This document shows, one piece after another, positions 15,858 to 24,796 of a stretch of 64,000 nt of DNA. Under the pieces are notes generated by a model, which was given only the letters and a program-made list of their open reading frames with translations, was not told the DNA's origin and searched no databases. Source of the stretch: Flavobacterium psychrophilum (lineage in GTDB: Bacteria; Bacteroidota; Bacteroidia; Flavobacteriales; Flavobacteriaceae); contig CAMAWT010000011.1 in the NCBI GenBank assembly GCA_945862065.1, positions 18,887 to 82,886 on the forward strand. Direction: 5' to 3'. How positions within the stretch are numbered: the first letter of the stretch is position 1; every line of letters begins with the position of its first letter. The position numbers and the translations under genes were made by a program.

Positions 15858-17456
15858 ATGAAACCAATCAAAACAATCTTATTTGCTTCCGTTGCAATTG
15901 TTTCTTTGTTAAACAGTCCTTTTGCTCAAGCTCAAGATAAATTAACTCCTAAAAAAGGCGCTATAAAAGAAGCCGACTTGATTCGTTGGAGTCACTTAGA
16001 CCTCGCAAAAGATACCATTCCTGGAATGAGTATTGACAAGGCTTACGCCGAATTATTGAAGGGCAAAAAAGGATCTCCAATTATTGTTGGAGTTATTGAT
16101 TCTGGTCTTGATATTGACCACCCAGATTTAAAAGGGAAAATTTGGGTAAACAAAAAAGAAATCGCTGGAAACGGCATTGATGATGATAAAAATGGGTTTA
16201 TTGATGACGTAAATGGATGGAATTTTTTGGGGGAAGCCACTAATGAAAATCTTGAATTAACCCGAATTGTAAAAAAGGGAGATGATGGAAGCGAAATTTA
16301 TAAAGCTGCTAAAGCAGAATTAGATGAAAAACTTGCAGAGTTAATGCAACAAAAACCTCAAGTTGATATGATTTCTGGAGCTGATAAAGCCATTAAAGCT
16401 TATTTAAAAAAAGAAATTTATACTGAAGCAGATTTAAATGCAATATCTACAACGGATGAATCTTTGAAAAGAAGTAAAACCATCATGTCTAGCATTGCGG
16501 GTCAGGCGGGTGCTGGTTTTCAAGAAGAAATTGATGGTTATATTGACTTTATTTATGATCAGTTGAATTATAATTTGAATGTTGAATTTGACGGAAGAAA
16601 AGTGGTAGGAGATAATCCGAACGATATTAATGACAAAAAATATGGTAACGGAAATGTAAAAGGTCCAAATGTTGAAGATGCACGTCACGGAACACACGTT
16701 GCTGGAATCATTGCTCAAACTAGAGGCAATAATATTGGTGGCGACGGTGTTGTAGCTAATAATGTTAAAATCATGGCAGTTAGAGCTGTGCCAAATGGAG
16801 ATGAATATGATAAAGATATCGCTTTAGCCATCAGATATGCGGTAGATAACGGTGCAAAAGTTATCAACGGAAGTTTTGGTAAAGACTATTCGCCTAACAA
16901 AGAATGGGTTTTTGAGGCCATCAAATATGCTGAAAGCAAAGACGTTTTGTTTGTGCATGCAGCAGGAAATGATGGTAAAGATGTTGATTTTGAACCAAAC
17001 TACCCAACGGACGAAGTTAATGGTGTTGAATTTGCATCTAATTTTTTGACCATTGGTGCCTTGAATAACGGCGTTGGAAAATCAGATTTAGTGGCTTCTT
17101 TTTCTAACTATGGCGCTAATAATGTAGATGTTTTTTCTCCTGGGATGAAAATTTATGCAACAATTCCAAACAACAAATATTTGTACGAACAAGGAACTTC
17201 AATGGCGTCTCCAAACGCGGCTGGTGTTGCCGCTTTGATTCGTTCCTATTATCCAAACCTAAAAGCGTCTCAAGTAAAACAAATCTTAATGAACTCAGGA
17301 ACAGTAATGCCTGTTGAAGTTGAATTGGGAGAAAATAAAGAAGTGAGAGCGTTTGCAAAAGCATCAAAATCTGGGAGTATTGTTAATGCTTTTAATGCTT
17401 TGAAAATGGCAGAAAAAATGTCGGCAAAAGCTCCTAATCCAAAAATGAAAAATTAA
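15858..17456 (+). CDS. Secreted S8 (subtilisin) family serine peptidase
   Basis: From the ATG at 15858 the protein has 532 residues with a signal peptide ending near FAQAQ (residue 26). The catalytic triad is Asp81 (VIDSGLDIDHPD), His277 (RHGTHVAG) and Ser448 (GTSMASP). The oxyanion-hole Asn is in HAAGND. About 195 residues separate Asp81 from His277, against about 30 in subtilisin, so a large Lys/Asp-rich insertion is present. There is no visible C-terminal sorting domain, and the protein ends shortly after the peptidase domain. It is probably periplasmic or secreted. Confidence 0.93.
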   Translation: MKPIKTILFASVAIVSLLNSPFAQAQDKLTPKKGAIKEADLIRWSHLDLAKDTIPGMSIDKAYAELLKGKKGSPIIVGVIDSGLDIDHPDLKGKIWVNKKEIAGNGIDDDKNGFIDDVNGWNFLGEATNENLELTRIVKKGDDGSEIYKAAKAELDEKLAELMQQKPQVDMISGADKAIKAYLKKEIYTEADLNAISTTDESLKRSKTIMSSIAGQAGAGFQEEIDGYIDFIYDQLNYNLNVEFDGRKVVGDNPNDINDKKYGNGNVKGPNVEDARHGTHVAGIIAQTRGNNIGGDGVVANNVKIMAVRAVPNGDEYDKDIALAIRYAVDNGAKVINGSFGKDYSPNKEWVFEAIKYAESKDVLFVHAAGNDGKDVDFEPNYPTDEVNGVEFASNFLTIGALNNGVGKSDLVASFSNYGANNVDVFSPGMKIYATIPNNKYLYEQGTSMASPNAAGVAALIRSYYPNLKASQVKQILMNSGTVMPVEVELGENKEVRAFAKASKSGSIVNAFNALKMAEKMSAKAPNPKMKN

Positions 17457-17568
17457 TATTTTGTAATTATATTAAAATTGGCAAATGTTCTTCCTTGTTT
17501 TTGAAGAAAATTTGTCAATTTTGTTTTTTATTTAATCCCAAAAAATGAACCAAAATACTTTTAAAAAC

Positions 17569-19452
17569 ATGAAAAAAACAATATCGATTTGTTTGATAAT
17601 TATTAGTTTTCAATTGGCTACGGCCCAAAACAGAACGTATTGGCAACAAGAAGCCAACTATAAAATGGAAGTTGATATGGATGTTAAAACCTATCAATAT
17701 AAGGGAAAACAAGAATTAGTTTACACGAATAATTCGCAAGATACCCTACAAAAAGTATATTATCATTTATTCAATAATGCCTTTCAACCAGGCAGTGAAA
17801 TGGATCACAGACTTCAAAACGTTAAAGACCCTGATGCCCGAATGGTTAACAAAGTTCGAATAGCAGACAAAGATGTAAAAGAAAGTCGCATATCGAAACT
17901 TTTACCAAACGAAATGGGTTTTTTACACATTCAAAATTTTAAACAAGATGGTGTTTCTGCAGTAGCAAAAGAAGTAGAAACTATTCTAGAAGTGAACTTG
18001 AACAAGCCGCTAATGCCAGGAAAAAGTACCGTTTTTACTTTAGATTTTGAAGGGCAAGTTCCAATTCAAATTAGAAGATCGGGAAGAAATAACAAAGAAG
18101 GTGTAGAGTTGTCGATGGCTCAATGGTATCCAAAAATTGCCGAATTTGATTTTGAAGGATGGCATGCCGACCCATACATTGCTAGAGAATTTCATGGAGT
18201 TTGGGGAAGTTTTGATGTAAAAATAACTTTGGATAAAAATTATATTTTAGGCGGAAGTGGCTATCTTCAAAACGGTAATGAAATAGGTTTCAACTACCAA
18301 GATAAAGGATTTGAAGTAAAAATTCCTAAGAAAACAAAAACGCTGACTTGGCATTTTATAGCGCCAAATGTTCATGATTTTACATGGGCGGCTGATAAAA
18401 ATTATATTCATGATGTAGTAGAATCCAACTTTGGAACTACCCTTCATTTTTTATACAAAAACAATCCGAAAATAATAGAAAACTGGAAAAATGCCCAGCC
18501 AAAAACGGTGGCTTTGATGGAGTTATACAACAAAATTGTTGGTAAATATCCTTACAAACAATATTCTGTAATTCAAGGTGGCGATGGTGGTATGGAATAT
18601 GCGATGTGCACATTGATTCTTGGCGAAGGCACTTTTGAAGGACTCGTTGGTGTGATTGCGCACGAAATGGCACACTCTTGGTTTCAACATGTTTTGGCAT
18701 CTAATGAAAGCAAACATCCATGGATGGACGAAGGCTTCACTTCATATCTTGAAGATGTTGGATTGAACGAATTGGCTGAAAAAAAAGTACAAAATCCTTT
18801 TGAAGGTGCCTACAAAACCTACGCAAAACTAGTTGAATCTGGCAAAGAACAACCCCTTTCTACACATGGTGACAGGTATGATGAAAACAGAAGTTACAGC
18901 ATTGCATCGTATGTAAAGGGCGAATTATTTTTAACTCAATTGGAGTATTTATTAGGAAAAGAAAATCTTTCCAAAACGGTGAAAAAATATTATGCTGATT
19001 TTAAATTTAAACATCCAACACCAAACGATATTAAAAGAACAGCAGAACGTGTTTCTGGTGCTAATTTAGATTGGTTTTTGGTTGATTGGACCCAAACATT
19101 AAACACCATTGATTATGCGGTTTCTGAAGTAAAATTTGACGGGATTTATGTGGGAGGAGTTTCTACCATCAAACTTAACAGATCGGGAAGAACACCTATG
19201 CCAATTGATGTTTTAGTAGAATATACAGACGGATCGCTAGAAGGTTATTATATCCCGTTGCGCATGATGTCTTTTCAAAAAGAAAACCCTTTGCCAAATG
19301 TAAAAAGAACCACTTTGGCTGATTGGACTTGGGGAAATCCAAATTATACAATAACCATTCCTGGGAATAAAACAATCAAAAAAGTTACTCTTGACCCGCT
19401 AGGTTTAATGGCAGATGTGAAAAGAGAAAATAATATTTTCGAGAATAAATAA
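17569..19452 (+). CDS. Secreted M1 family zinc metallopeptidase
   Basis: From the ATG at 17569 the protein has 627 residues and a signal peptide (MKKTISICLII...ATAQ). An alternative ATG at 17545 would put eight polar residues before the signal. The zinc motif is His365-E-M-A-His369 with the third ligand Glu388 in WMDEGFTSY. The upstream GGMEYAM corresponds to the GAMEN exopeptidase motif. M1 enzymes are aminopeptidases, and this one probably trims peptides in the periplasm. It follows the subtilase gene with about 110 bases between them, and a strong terminator ends it. Confidence 0.93.
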   Translation: MKKTISICLIIISFQLATAQNRTYWQQEANYKMEVDMDVKTYQYKGKQELVYTNNSQDTLQKVYYHLFNNAFQPGSEMDHRLQNVKDPDARMVNKVRIADKDVKESRISKLLPNEMGFLHIQNFKQDGVSAVAKEVETILEVNLNKPLMPGKSTVFTLDFEGQVPIQIRRSGRNNKEGVELSMAQWYPKIAEFDFEGWHADPYIAREFHGVWGSFDVKITLDKNYILGGSGYLQNGNEIGFNYQDKGFEVKIPKKTKTLTWHFIAPNVHDFTWAADKNYIHDVVESNFGTTLHFLYKNNPKIIENWKNAQPKTVALMELYNKIVGKYPYKQYSVIQGGDGGMEYAMCTLILGEGTFEGLVGVIAHEMAHSWFQHVLASNESKHPWMDEGFTSYLEDVGLNELAEKKVQNPFEGAYKTYAKLVESGKEQPLSTHGDRYDENRSYSIASYVKGELFLTQLEYLLGKENLSKTVKKYYADFKFKHPTPNDIKRTAERVSGANLDWFLVDWTQTLNTIDYAVSEVKFDGIYVGGVSTIKLNRSGRTPMPIDVLVEYTDGSLEGYYIPLRMMSFQKENPLPNVKRTTLADWTWGNPNYTITIPGNKTIKKVTLDPLGLMADVKRENNIFENK

Positions 19453-19459
19453 AGTAAAA

Positions 19460-19490
19460 AAGCCCCAAATCTTTAAAAAATTTGGGGCTT
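19460..19490. terminator. Bidirectional terminator
   Basis: AAGCCCCAAAT (19460-19470) pairs perfectly with ATTTGGGGCTT (19480-19490). T-rich tracts follow on both strands. It ends the M1 peptidase gene and the convergent minus-strand gene. Confidence 0.9.
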
Positions 19491-19508
19491 ACTTTTTATG
19501 TTTTTAGG

Positions 19509-20096
19509 TTACAATAATTTCAAATATGAAATTTCATTGTACACTTTATATGTTTTAGATTTGGCATCAAAAAATTCTAATTCAGCATATTCAATTTCAA
19601 TTTTATCTCCTTTTGCAATTTTATTTTTAATCAAAAGTGAATCGCCTTCAAAGGCAAATAACCAAATAAATTCTTTCTTTTCTTTTGCATCGTTTATTAA
19701 AACAATGGTGTTAAATTCATTGGTAGTCATTATTTCAAAGGTTCCTGTAAAAGACAAAGCGGGCTCTTCTTCATATGCTTCCTCTGCTACCTCATCAGTA
19801 GTTTGTAGTTTTGAGAACACATCCGGACAAACGAATGCCATTTGAATTCCAATTTCTTCAGCAATGCTTTTAATTGATTCCGATTCTTTACCTGAAGTAA
19901 AACCAATAGATTTTCTTTCTTTGTCAGATAATTTTCCAACAGATTCCAACAAACATAAACCAAGGGTAGTTTCAGAAACTTCGGTTTTGTCTTTTGTGCA
20001 TTCGCAAGCAAAATTGGCTAATTTTTTAATTATCTCCTCTTTTTTCTGTGCAAAAAGAAAAGTTGGTAACAATAATAATAAAAAGATTTTTTTCAT
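19509..20096 (-). CDS. Exported protein of unknown function
   Basis: The frame opens at 20129, but the ATG at 20096 starts a clear signal peptide (MKKIFLLLLLPTFLFAQ) and a promoter box lies at 20127, so the 195-residue form is chosen. The mature part includes a CECTKDKTEVSE segment with two cysteines, another cysteine in GLCLLES and one in VCPDVF. The second half is beta-rich. I do not recognise a domain. It is flanked by convergent and divergent neighbours and so forms a single-gene unit. Confidence 0.75.
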   Translation of the reverse strand: MKKIFLLLLLPTFLFAQKKEEIIKKLANFACECTKDKTEVSETTLGLCLLESVGKLSDKERKSIGFTSGKESESIKSIAEEIGIQMAFVCPDVFSKLQTTDEVAEEAYEEEPALSFTGTFEIMTTNEFNTIVLINDAKEKKEFIWLFAFEGDSLLIKNKIAKGDKIEIEYAELEFFDAKSKTYKVYNEISYLKLL

Positions 20097-20126
20097 GTTT
20101 AATAATTTAAGGGTTGGAAAATCGTT

Positions 20127-20134
20127 CAAATCTA
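20127..20134 (-). promoter_or_regulatory. -7 promoter box for the exported protein gene
   Basis: The minus strand reads TAGATTTG (TAnnTTTG), 31 bases before the ATG at 20096. It overlaps the alternative upstream start. Confidence 0.5.
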
Positions 20135-20223
20135 ATAATAATTTAAAATCATTTTAGATAAACTGCTGACTTTTTTATAATTTTTTTCTTAAAATAGAAT
20201 TTGTAGATTTACAAGATATTAAA

Positions 20224-20631
20224 ATGAATCCGATGAAACGAATACTTTTACTTTTTGCCTTTTTATTTTTAAGCACCATCACTTTTGGGCAAACTATCAA
20301 ACTGAAAACAAGTTCGGTTAGTTTTGTTGAAAAAACTGTAAAAGGCAAATGGGGCGAATGGTCTGATTTTGTGAAGGCAGATTTACTAATTACAATTGAT
20401 GCAAAAAAAGATCGAATTGTGGTCAATTCTCCTGTTATTCAAGTTTTTACAATTACCAATTATGGTGAAAAAACAGAAACGGCATCAGACAAAACGGTTC
20501 CGTTTGAATGTATCGATAACAATGGTTCGAAATGTACAATTTTTGTAATCACTCGAAAAAAAGAAGAAAATAGAATGCAGTTTTACATCAATTATTCTGA
20601 AGTAAAATTTGTGTATAACATCTATAATTAA
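20224..20631 (+). CDS. Small exported protein of unknown function upstream of rnpA
   Basis: This 135-residue protein has an N-terminal signal peptide (MNPMKRILLLFAFLFLSTITFGQ), perhaps from Met4. The mature part is short and beta-rich with two cysteines (FECIDNN, KCTIF). I do not recognise a domain. It ends eight bases before rnpA on the same strand and is probably cotranscribed with it. Confidence 0.7.
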   Translation: MNPMKRILLLFAFLFLSTITFGQTIKLKTSSVSFVEKTVKGKWGEWSDFVKADLLITIDAKKDRIVVNSPVIQVFTITNYGEKTETASDKTVPFECIDNNGSKCTIFVITRKKEENRMQFYINYSEVKFVYNIYN

Positions 20632-20639
20632 AGATAATT

Positions 20640-21026
20640 ATGGATTTTAAATATCCTAAAAAAGAAAAACTAAAGAGTAACAAGACTATCGGAATGCTTT
20701 TTACAGAAGGCAAATCGGTATCAAAATATCCGTTACGATTGGTTTATGCTGAAACACAAAACCAAGAAGAAAAAATCTTGTTTGGCGTTTCTGTTTCCAA
20801 AAAACATTTTAAAAATGCGGTTGATCGGAATTATTTTAAACGGGTATTGAGAGAATGTTATCGATTAAATAAACATTTATTTTTAGAGCATTTGGACACA
20901 TCTTATGCCGTTATGTTTTTTTATCAAACAAAAGACCGATTGACCTATCAGGAAATAAATGAAAAAACGGTGCTTCTTTTTGAAAAATGGATTCAGAAAT
21001 TAAAAGAAACCGACTCGATTAAATAA
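20640..21026 (+). CDS. rnpA: Ribonuclease P protein component
   Basis: RnpA binds the RNase P RNA and helps it process tRNA 5' ends. The 128-residue protein has the family N-terminus KEKLKSNKTIGMLFTEG, the central FGVSVSKKHFKNAV, and the RNR-like motif DRNYFKRVLRECYR. rnpA usually follows rpmH near the origin, but rpmH is not adjacent here. The gene is followed 31 bases later by an S41 peptidase gene. Confidence 0.94.
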   Translation: MDFKYPKKEKLKSNKTIGMLFTEGKSVSKYPLRLVYAETQNQEEKILFGVSVSKKHFKNAVDRNYFKRVLRECYRLNKHLFLEHLDTSYAVMFFYQTKDRLTYQEINEKTVLLFEKWIQKLKETDSIK

Positions 21027-21057
21027 GATTTTTACGAAAATTTAAACACATAAAAAC

Positions 21058-22695
21058 ATGTTATTTAAAATTAAAAAAAGATATTTCGTTCCGGTAATTG
21101 CAGCCGGAATCCTTTTTGTAGGCACCAGTTTTAAAGACGATTTTTTTGAAATTGCCAAACAAATTGAAATCTTTACTACGTTGTTCAAAACCGTAAATCA
21201 AAACTATGTTGATGAGATAAACCCATCTGAATTAATGGATAAAGCCATCAAAAGCATGTTGGCAGATCTAGACCCTTACACCAATTATTTTAATGAGCAA
21301 GATGCTATAAAATATAAAATCAACAATACCGGAGAATATACCGGAATTGGAGCTATGATTACCCGAAAAGAAGATAAATTAATCATCAAAGAGCCCTACA
21401 AAGGGTATCCTGCAGACAAAGCGGGGTTAAAAGCAGGAGATGCGATTATTCAAATTGGCGATGTTTTATTGTCGGATTATAAAGAAGATGCATCAGAATT
21501 ATTGAAAGGTACCAAAAACACCAAAGTGAATGTTACTTATTTACGTCAAGGAAAAACAATTACAACCCAATTGATACTTGACGAAGTTGATATAAACGCG
21601 GTTTCTTTTTTTAGCAAAATTGATGACAAAACAGGATATATTGTTCTTTCTGCTTTTAATAAAAAAACAACCAAAGAGACCAAAGAAGCTATTGAAAAAT
21701 TGAAAGATCAAGGAGCCGAACGATTAATTTTGGATTTGAGAGGCAATCCAGGTGGCTTACTAAACGAAGCGGTGAATGTGTGCAATTTATTTGTGCCAAA
21801 AGACGAAATTATTGTTACCACAAAATCTAAAAACGAGAAATATAATATAACCTATAAAACAACCAAAGAAGGGTTCGATTTAGATATTCCGTTGGCTATA
21901 ATTGTTGATGGAAGAAGTGCATCGGCATCTGAAATTGTAGCGGGAGCACTGCAAGATTTGGATAGAGCCGTGGTTATTGGAAGTAGAAGTTTTGGAAAAG
22001 GTTTGGTTCAAAGACCTATCGATATGACCTATGGAACTCAGGTGAAAGTGACGATTTCTAGATATTTCACTCCGTCTGGCAGATGTATCCAAGCCTTAGA
22101 TTATTGGAACAAAGATAAAAATGGTAAAGCCGTGCGAACCGAAGCATCCAATTACACTGCTTTTAAAACAAAAAACGGAAGAACCGTTTATGATGGCGGA
22201 GGAATTCAGCCCGATGTTGAATTGGAAGAAACTAAAATTAGTACGATTGCCGAAGTATTGTTAAAAAACGATGCTATTTTTAACTTTGCAACGCAGTATT
22301 TTTATAAACATCCATCGCTTGGCGAAACCATTCCTGAAATTTCAGATAGTGATTTTGTTGAATTTAAAGATTTCTTGAAAAAAGAAAAAATTAGTTTTGA
22401 TACTGAAACAGAGTTGGCTCTGAAAAACACCTTAGAAAAAGCCAAAAAAGAAAAATTAGACGATTCAATTATCAACGAATATAATCTGTTATTGAATGCT
22501 TTACAAAAAAGTGAAGCAGCTTTATTAGATAAAAATCAAAAGGAAATTAAAAAAATAATTCAAGAAGAATTAATTAAAAGATACCAATACAAAGAAGGGT
22601 TGTATAAGTATTACACCAAAAATAATTTCGAAATAATGAAAGCAAAAATGCTTTTGGAGAATCGTTTAGAATATGATAAAATTCTTAAAAAATAA
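21058..22695 (+). CDS. C-terminal processing peptidase (S41 family)
   Basis: This 545-residue protein has an N-terminal hydrophobic segment that anchors or exports it. A PDZ domain spans about 85-170 (TGIGAMIT...AGLKAGDAI). The S41 protease domain carries Ser289 in RSASASEIV and Lys314 in SFGKGLVQ, 25 residues apart as expected for the Ser/Lys dyad. Such proteases cut envelope proteins at C-terminal ends. A helical C-terminal extension follows. Its stop overlaps the next start by one base (TAATG), so it is coupled to the OmpA-domain genes. Confidence 0.93.
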   Translation: MLFKIKKRYFVPVIAAGILFVGTSFKDDFFEIAKQIEIFTTLFKTVNQNYVDEINPSELMDKAIKSMLADLDPYTNYFNEQDAIKYKINNTGEYTGIGAMITRKEDKLIIKEPYKGYPADKAGLKAGDAIIQIGDVLLSDYKEDASELLKGTKNTKVNVTYLRQGKTITTQLILDEVDINAVSFFSKIDDKTGYIVLSAFNKKTTKETKEAIEKLKDQGAERLILDLRGNPGGLLNEAVNVCNLFVPKDEIIVTTKSKNEKYNITYKTTKEGFDLDIPLAIIVDGRSASASEIVAGALQDLDRAVVIGSRSFGKGLVQRPIDMTYGTQVKVTISRYFTPSGRCIQALDYWNKDKNGKAVRTEASNYTAFKTKNGRTVYDGGGIQPDVELEETKISTIAEVLLKNDAIFNFATQYFYKHPSLGETIPEISDSDFVEFKDFLKKEKISFDTETELALKNTLEKAKKEKLDDSIINEYNLLLNALQKSEAALLDKNQKEIKKIIQEELIKRYQYKEGLYKYYTKNNFEIMKAKMLLENRLEYDKILKK

Positions 22696-23513
22696 TGGAA
22701 AAAATTTTTAAAATATTTGTTCTTTTATCGTTCGGCTTTCTTCAAGCGCAAGAAGAAGTGGTGCAATCTGTTTATTTTGAATTTGATAAATTTTCAACTG
22801 ACGATAAACAAGGCGAATCATTATTAAATTTCATTAAAACATCTGACTCTACCAGGATAGAATCAATACAAATTTATGGTTATACAGATGATGTTGGAAA
22901 AGATGATTACAACTACGTGCTTTCAACAAACAGGGCCAATAATGTGCAATGTTTGCTTCTTGATAATGGCATAAAAAATAAAATTATTGTTACTATTGAA
23001 GGAAAAGGACGCATACTAATTGAAGATGATATTGCAGAAAATCTTCCTGAAAAAAGATCTAAAAACAGACGTGTAGATGTTGTATTAAATCTAAAACCTT
23101 TACCAAAAATTGAATTACCTGGTTTTTATGACGGAATTAAAAAGAACCACGTTGTGGGCGATCATATATATTTAAACGCAATTTTGTTTGATAAAGGAAG
23201 TAGCAAATTGACCACGAAATCGAAAACCGAATTAGACAAAGTGGCGCTTTTATTGGTTAGATATAACACCTTGCATTTTGAAATTCAAGGGCATGTTTGT
23301 TGCACGCCGCCTTACCAAAAAGATGCGATTGATAAAGACACTAAAAAAAGACAACTATCAATTAACAGAGCTGAATCGGTTTATAAATATCTAGCTTTTA
23401 GAAGGGTAGCCAAAAACAGAATGACGTTTAAAGGATATGGAAACACAGTGCCGCTTGGCAAGGAGCCAGAATATGACAGAAGGGTTGAACTTGTAATTAC
23501 TAAAACAAAATAG
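22695..23513 (+). CDS. Double OmpA-domain protein, paralogue 1
   Basis: This 272-residue exported protein (signal peptide to about residue 18, LQAQ) is made of two OmpA/MotB-like peptidoglycan-binding domains. The first (about 24-125) has YFEFDKFS and YGYTDDVG. The second (about 155-270) has ILFDKGSSKL, EIQGHVCC and FKGYGN. There is no beta-barrel, so it is a periplasmic protein probably bound to peptidoglycan. The Cys-Cys pair in the second domain is shared with the next gene. It overlaps the S41 peptidase gene by one base. Confidence 0.85.
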   Translation: MEKIFKIFVLLSFGFLQAQEEVVQSVYFEFDKFSTDDKQGESLLNFIKTSDSTRIESIQIYGYTDDVGKDDYNYVLSTNRANNVQCLLLDNGIKNKIIVTIEGKGRILIEDDIAENLPEKRSKNRRVDVVLNLKPLPKIELPGFYDGIKKNHVVGDHIYLNAILFDKGSSKLTTKSKTELDKVALLLVRYNTLHFEIQGHVCCTPPYQKDAIDKDTKKRQLSINRAESVYKYLAFRRVAKNRMTFKGYGNTVPLGKEPEYDRRVELVITKTK

Positions 23514-23520
23514 TTCAATA

Positions 23521-24339
23521 ATGAAAAAAATATTCTTTATCTTTCTATTCATCAACCTTGGTTTTGGGCAATCAAAAAAAGATACGCTTACAATCTATTT
23601 TGATTCAAACGAATATAAAATAAATTCAGATAGCGAAGTTATTCTTCAAACTTTTTTTTCTAAAAAAACAATAGAAATTACAAACATTACCATTGAAGGC
23701 TTTTGTGATGATGTTGGAAAAACAAATGCAAATGCATCGTTGGCTGATAACAGAGCGAAGATTATTGCTGATTATCTAAAAATTAACTATTCAATACTGG
23801 CATCATCTGTGATTGGAAAAGGGGAGCTTCCAACTTCAATTACATCAAATCCTGAAATTGTAAGAAAAGGGAACAGAAAGGCAGTTATTGTTGTTGAATA
23901 TTCATTGAAAAAAGTGAAATCCGAGCAGAAAACTTCAGTTTCAACTTATAAAAATTGGAATGATTTACTTAAAATTGGCGATAAAATTATCATACAAAAT
24001 TTGCTTTTTATAGGAAGCACGACTCGGTTTGAGGAACCAGAAAAGGCAGAAAGTGAACTACAAAAAATTGTGGAATATCTCAAATCAAATCCAAAAATTG
24101 AGATTGAAATTCAAGGGCATGTTTGCTGTATTTCGAAATCATATAAAGATGCCAGAGACGTATATTCTGGCAAAAACAACTTATCTGAAACACGAGCTAA
24201 AAAAGTTTACGATTACTTTGTTTCGCATGAAATTGTGCCCGAACGATTGTCATTTAAGGGTTTTGGAAGACAGTTTCCTATTCCAAATGGTGAAGAAATG
24301 CAAAACAAAAGAGTTGAAGTTGTAATTAAAAAAATGTAA
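23521..24339 (+). CDS. Double OmpA-domain protein, paralogue 2
   Basis: This protein also has 272 residues and the same architecture as its upstream neighbour: signal peptide (MKKIFFIFLFINLGFGQ), first OmpA domain with IEGFCDDVGKTN and second with EIQGHVCCISKS and FKGFGRQ. The two are diverged tandem duplicates seven bases apart. It ends one base before the convergent acetyltransferase gene, with no room for a private terminator. Confidence 0.85.
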   Translation: MKKIFFIFLFINLGFGQSKKDTLTIYFDSNEYKINSDSEVILQTFFSKKTIEITNITIEGFCDDVGKTNANASLADNRAKIIADYLKINYSILASSVIGKGELPTSITSNPEIVRKGNRKAVIVVEYSLKKVKSEQKTSVSTYKNWNDLLKIGDKIIIQNLLFIGSTTRFEEPEKAESELQKIVEYLKSNPKIEIEIQGHVCCISKSYKDARDVYSGKNNLSETRAKKVYDYFVSHEIVPERLSFKGFGRQFPIPNGEEMQNKRVEVVIKKM

Positions 24340-24340
24340 A

Positions 24341-24796
24341 CTAACTCTCTTTTTTCATTTCTATGTGCGGAATATCATCTTCTAGATATACCTCGCTTGT
24401 TGGAACAAAACCGTGGCTTTCGTAAAATTTTTGTAAGTATAATTGTGCTGAAATCGTAATTTTTTCTTTACCAAATAGTTTTTTGATGTGATTAATAGCC
24501 TGTTGCATCAATTGATGTCCCAGTTTTTGAGCTCTAGCGTCATGATGCACAATAACGCGACCGATGGAGGCATTTTCAAAATAAACACCCGCATCAAACA
24601 ATCGGGCGTAAGCCACTAATTTACCTCCAACTTCTCCTAAAAGATGGATTGCCTTTTGATCTTTATAATCAATGTCTTGATAAACGCAGTTTTGCTCCAC
24701 AACAAAGACCATAGAACGAAGTTCTAACACAGAATATAGTTCGGTTAGAGTTAATGCCTCAAATGGCTTTATTTTCCAATTTATTTCTTGACTCAT
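24341..24796 (-). CDS. GNAT family N-acetyltransferase (ElaA type)
   Basis: This 151-residue acetyltransferase has the ElaA-type N-terminus (ELYSVLELRSMVFVVEQNCVYQD) and the acetyl-CoA-binding region IGRVIVHHDARAQKLGHQLM, followed by QLYLQKFYESHGF. The acceptor is unknown. Its start overlaps the DUF4837 stop by four bases (ATGA), so the two are cotranscribed. Confidence 0.9.
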   Translation of the reverse strand: MSQEINWKIKPFEALTLTELYSVLELRSMVFVVEQNCVYQDIDYKDQKAIHLLGEVGGKLVAYARLFDAGVYFENASIGRVIVHHDARAQKLGHQLMQQAINHIKKLFGKEKITISAQLYLQKFYESHGFVPTSEVYLEDDIPHIEMKKES

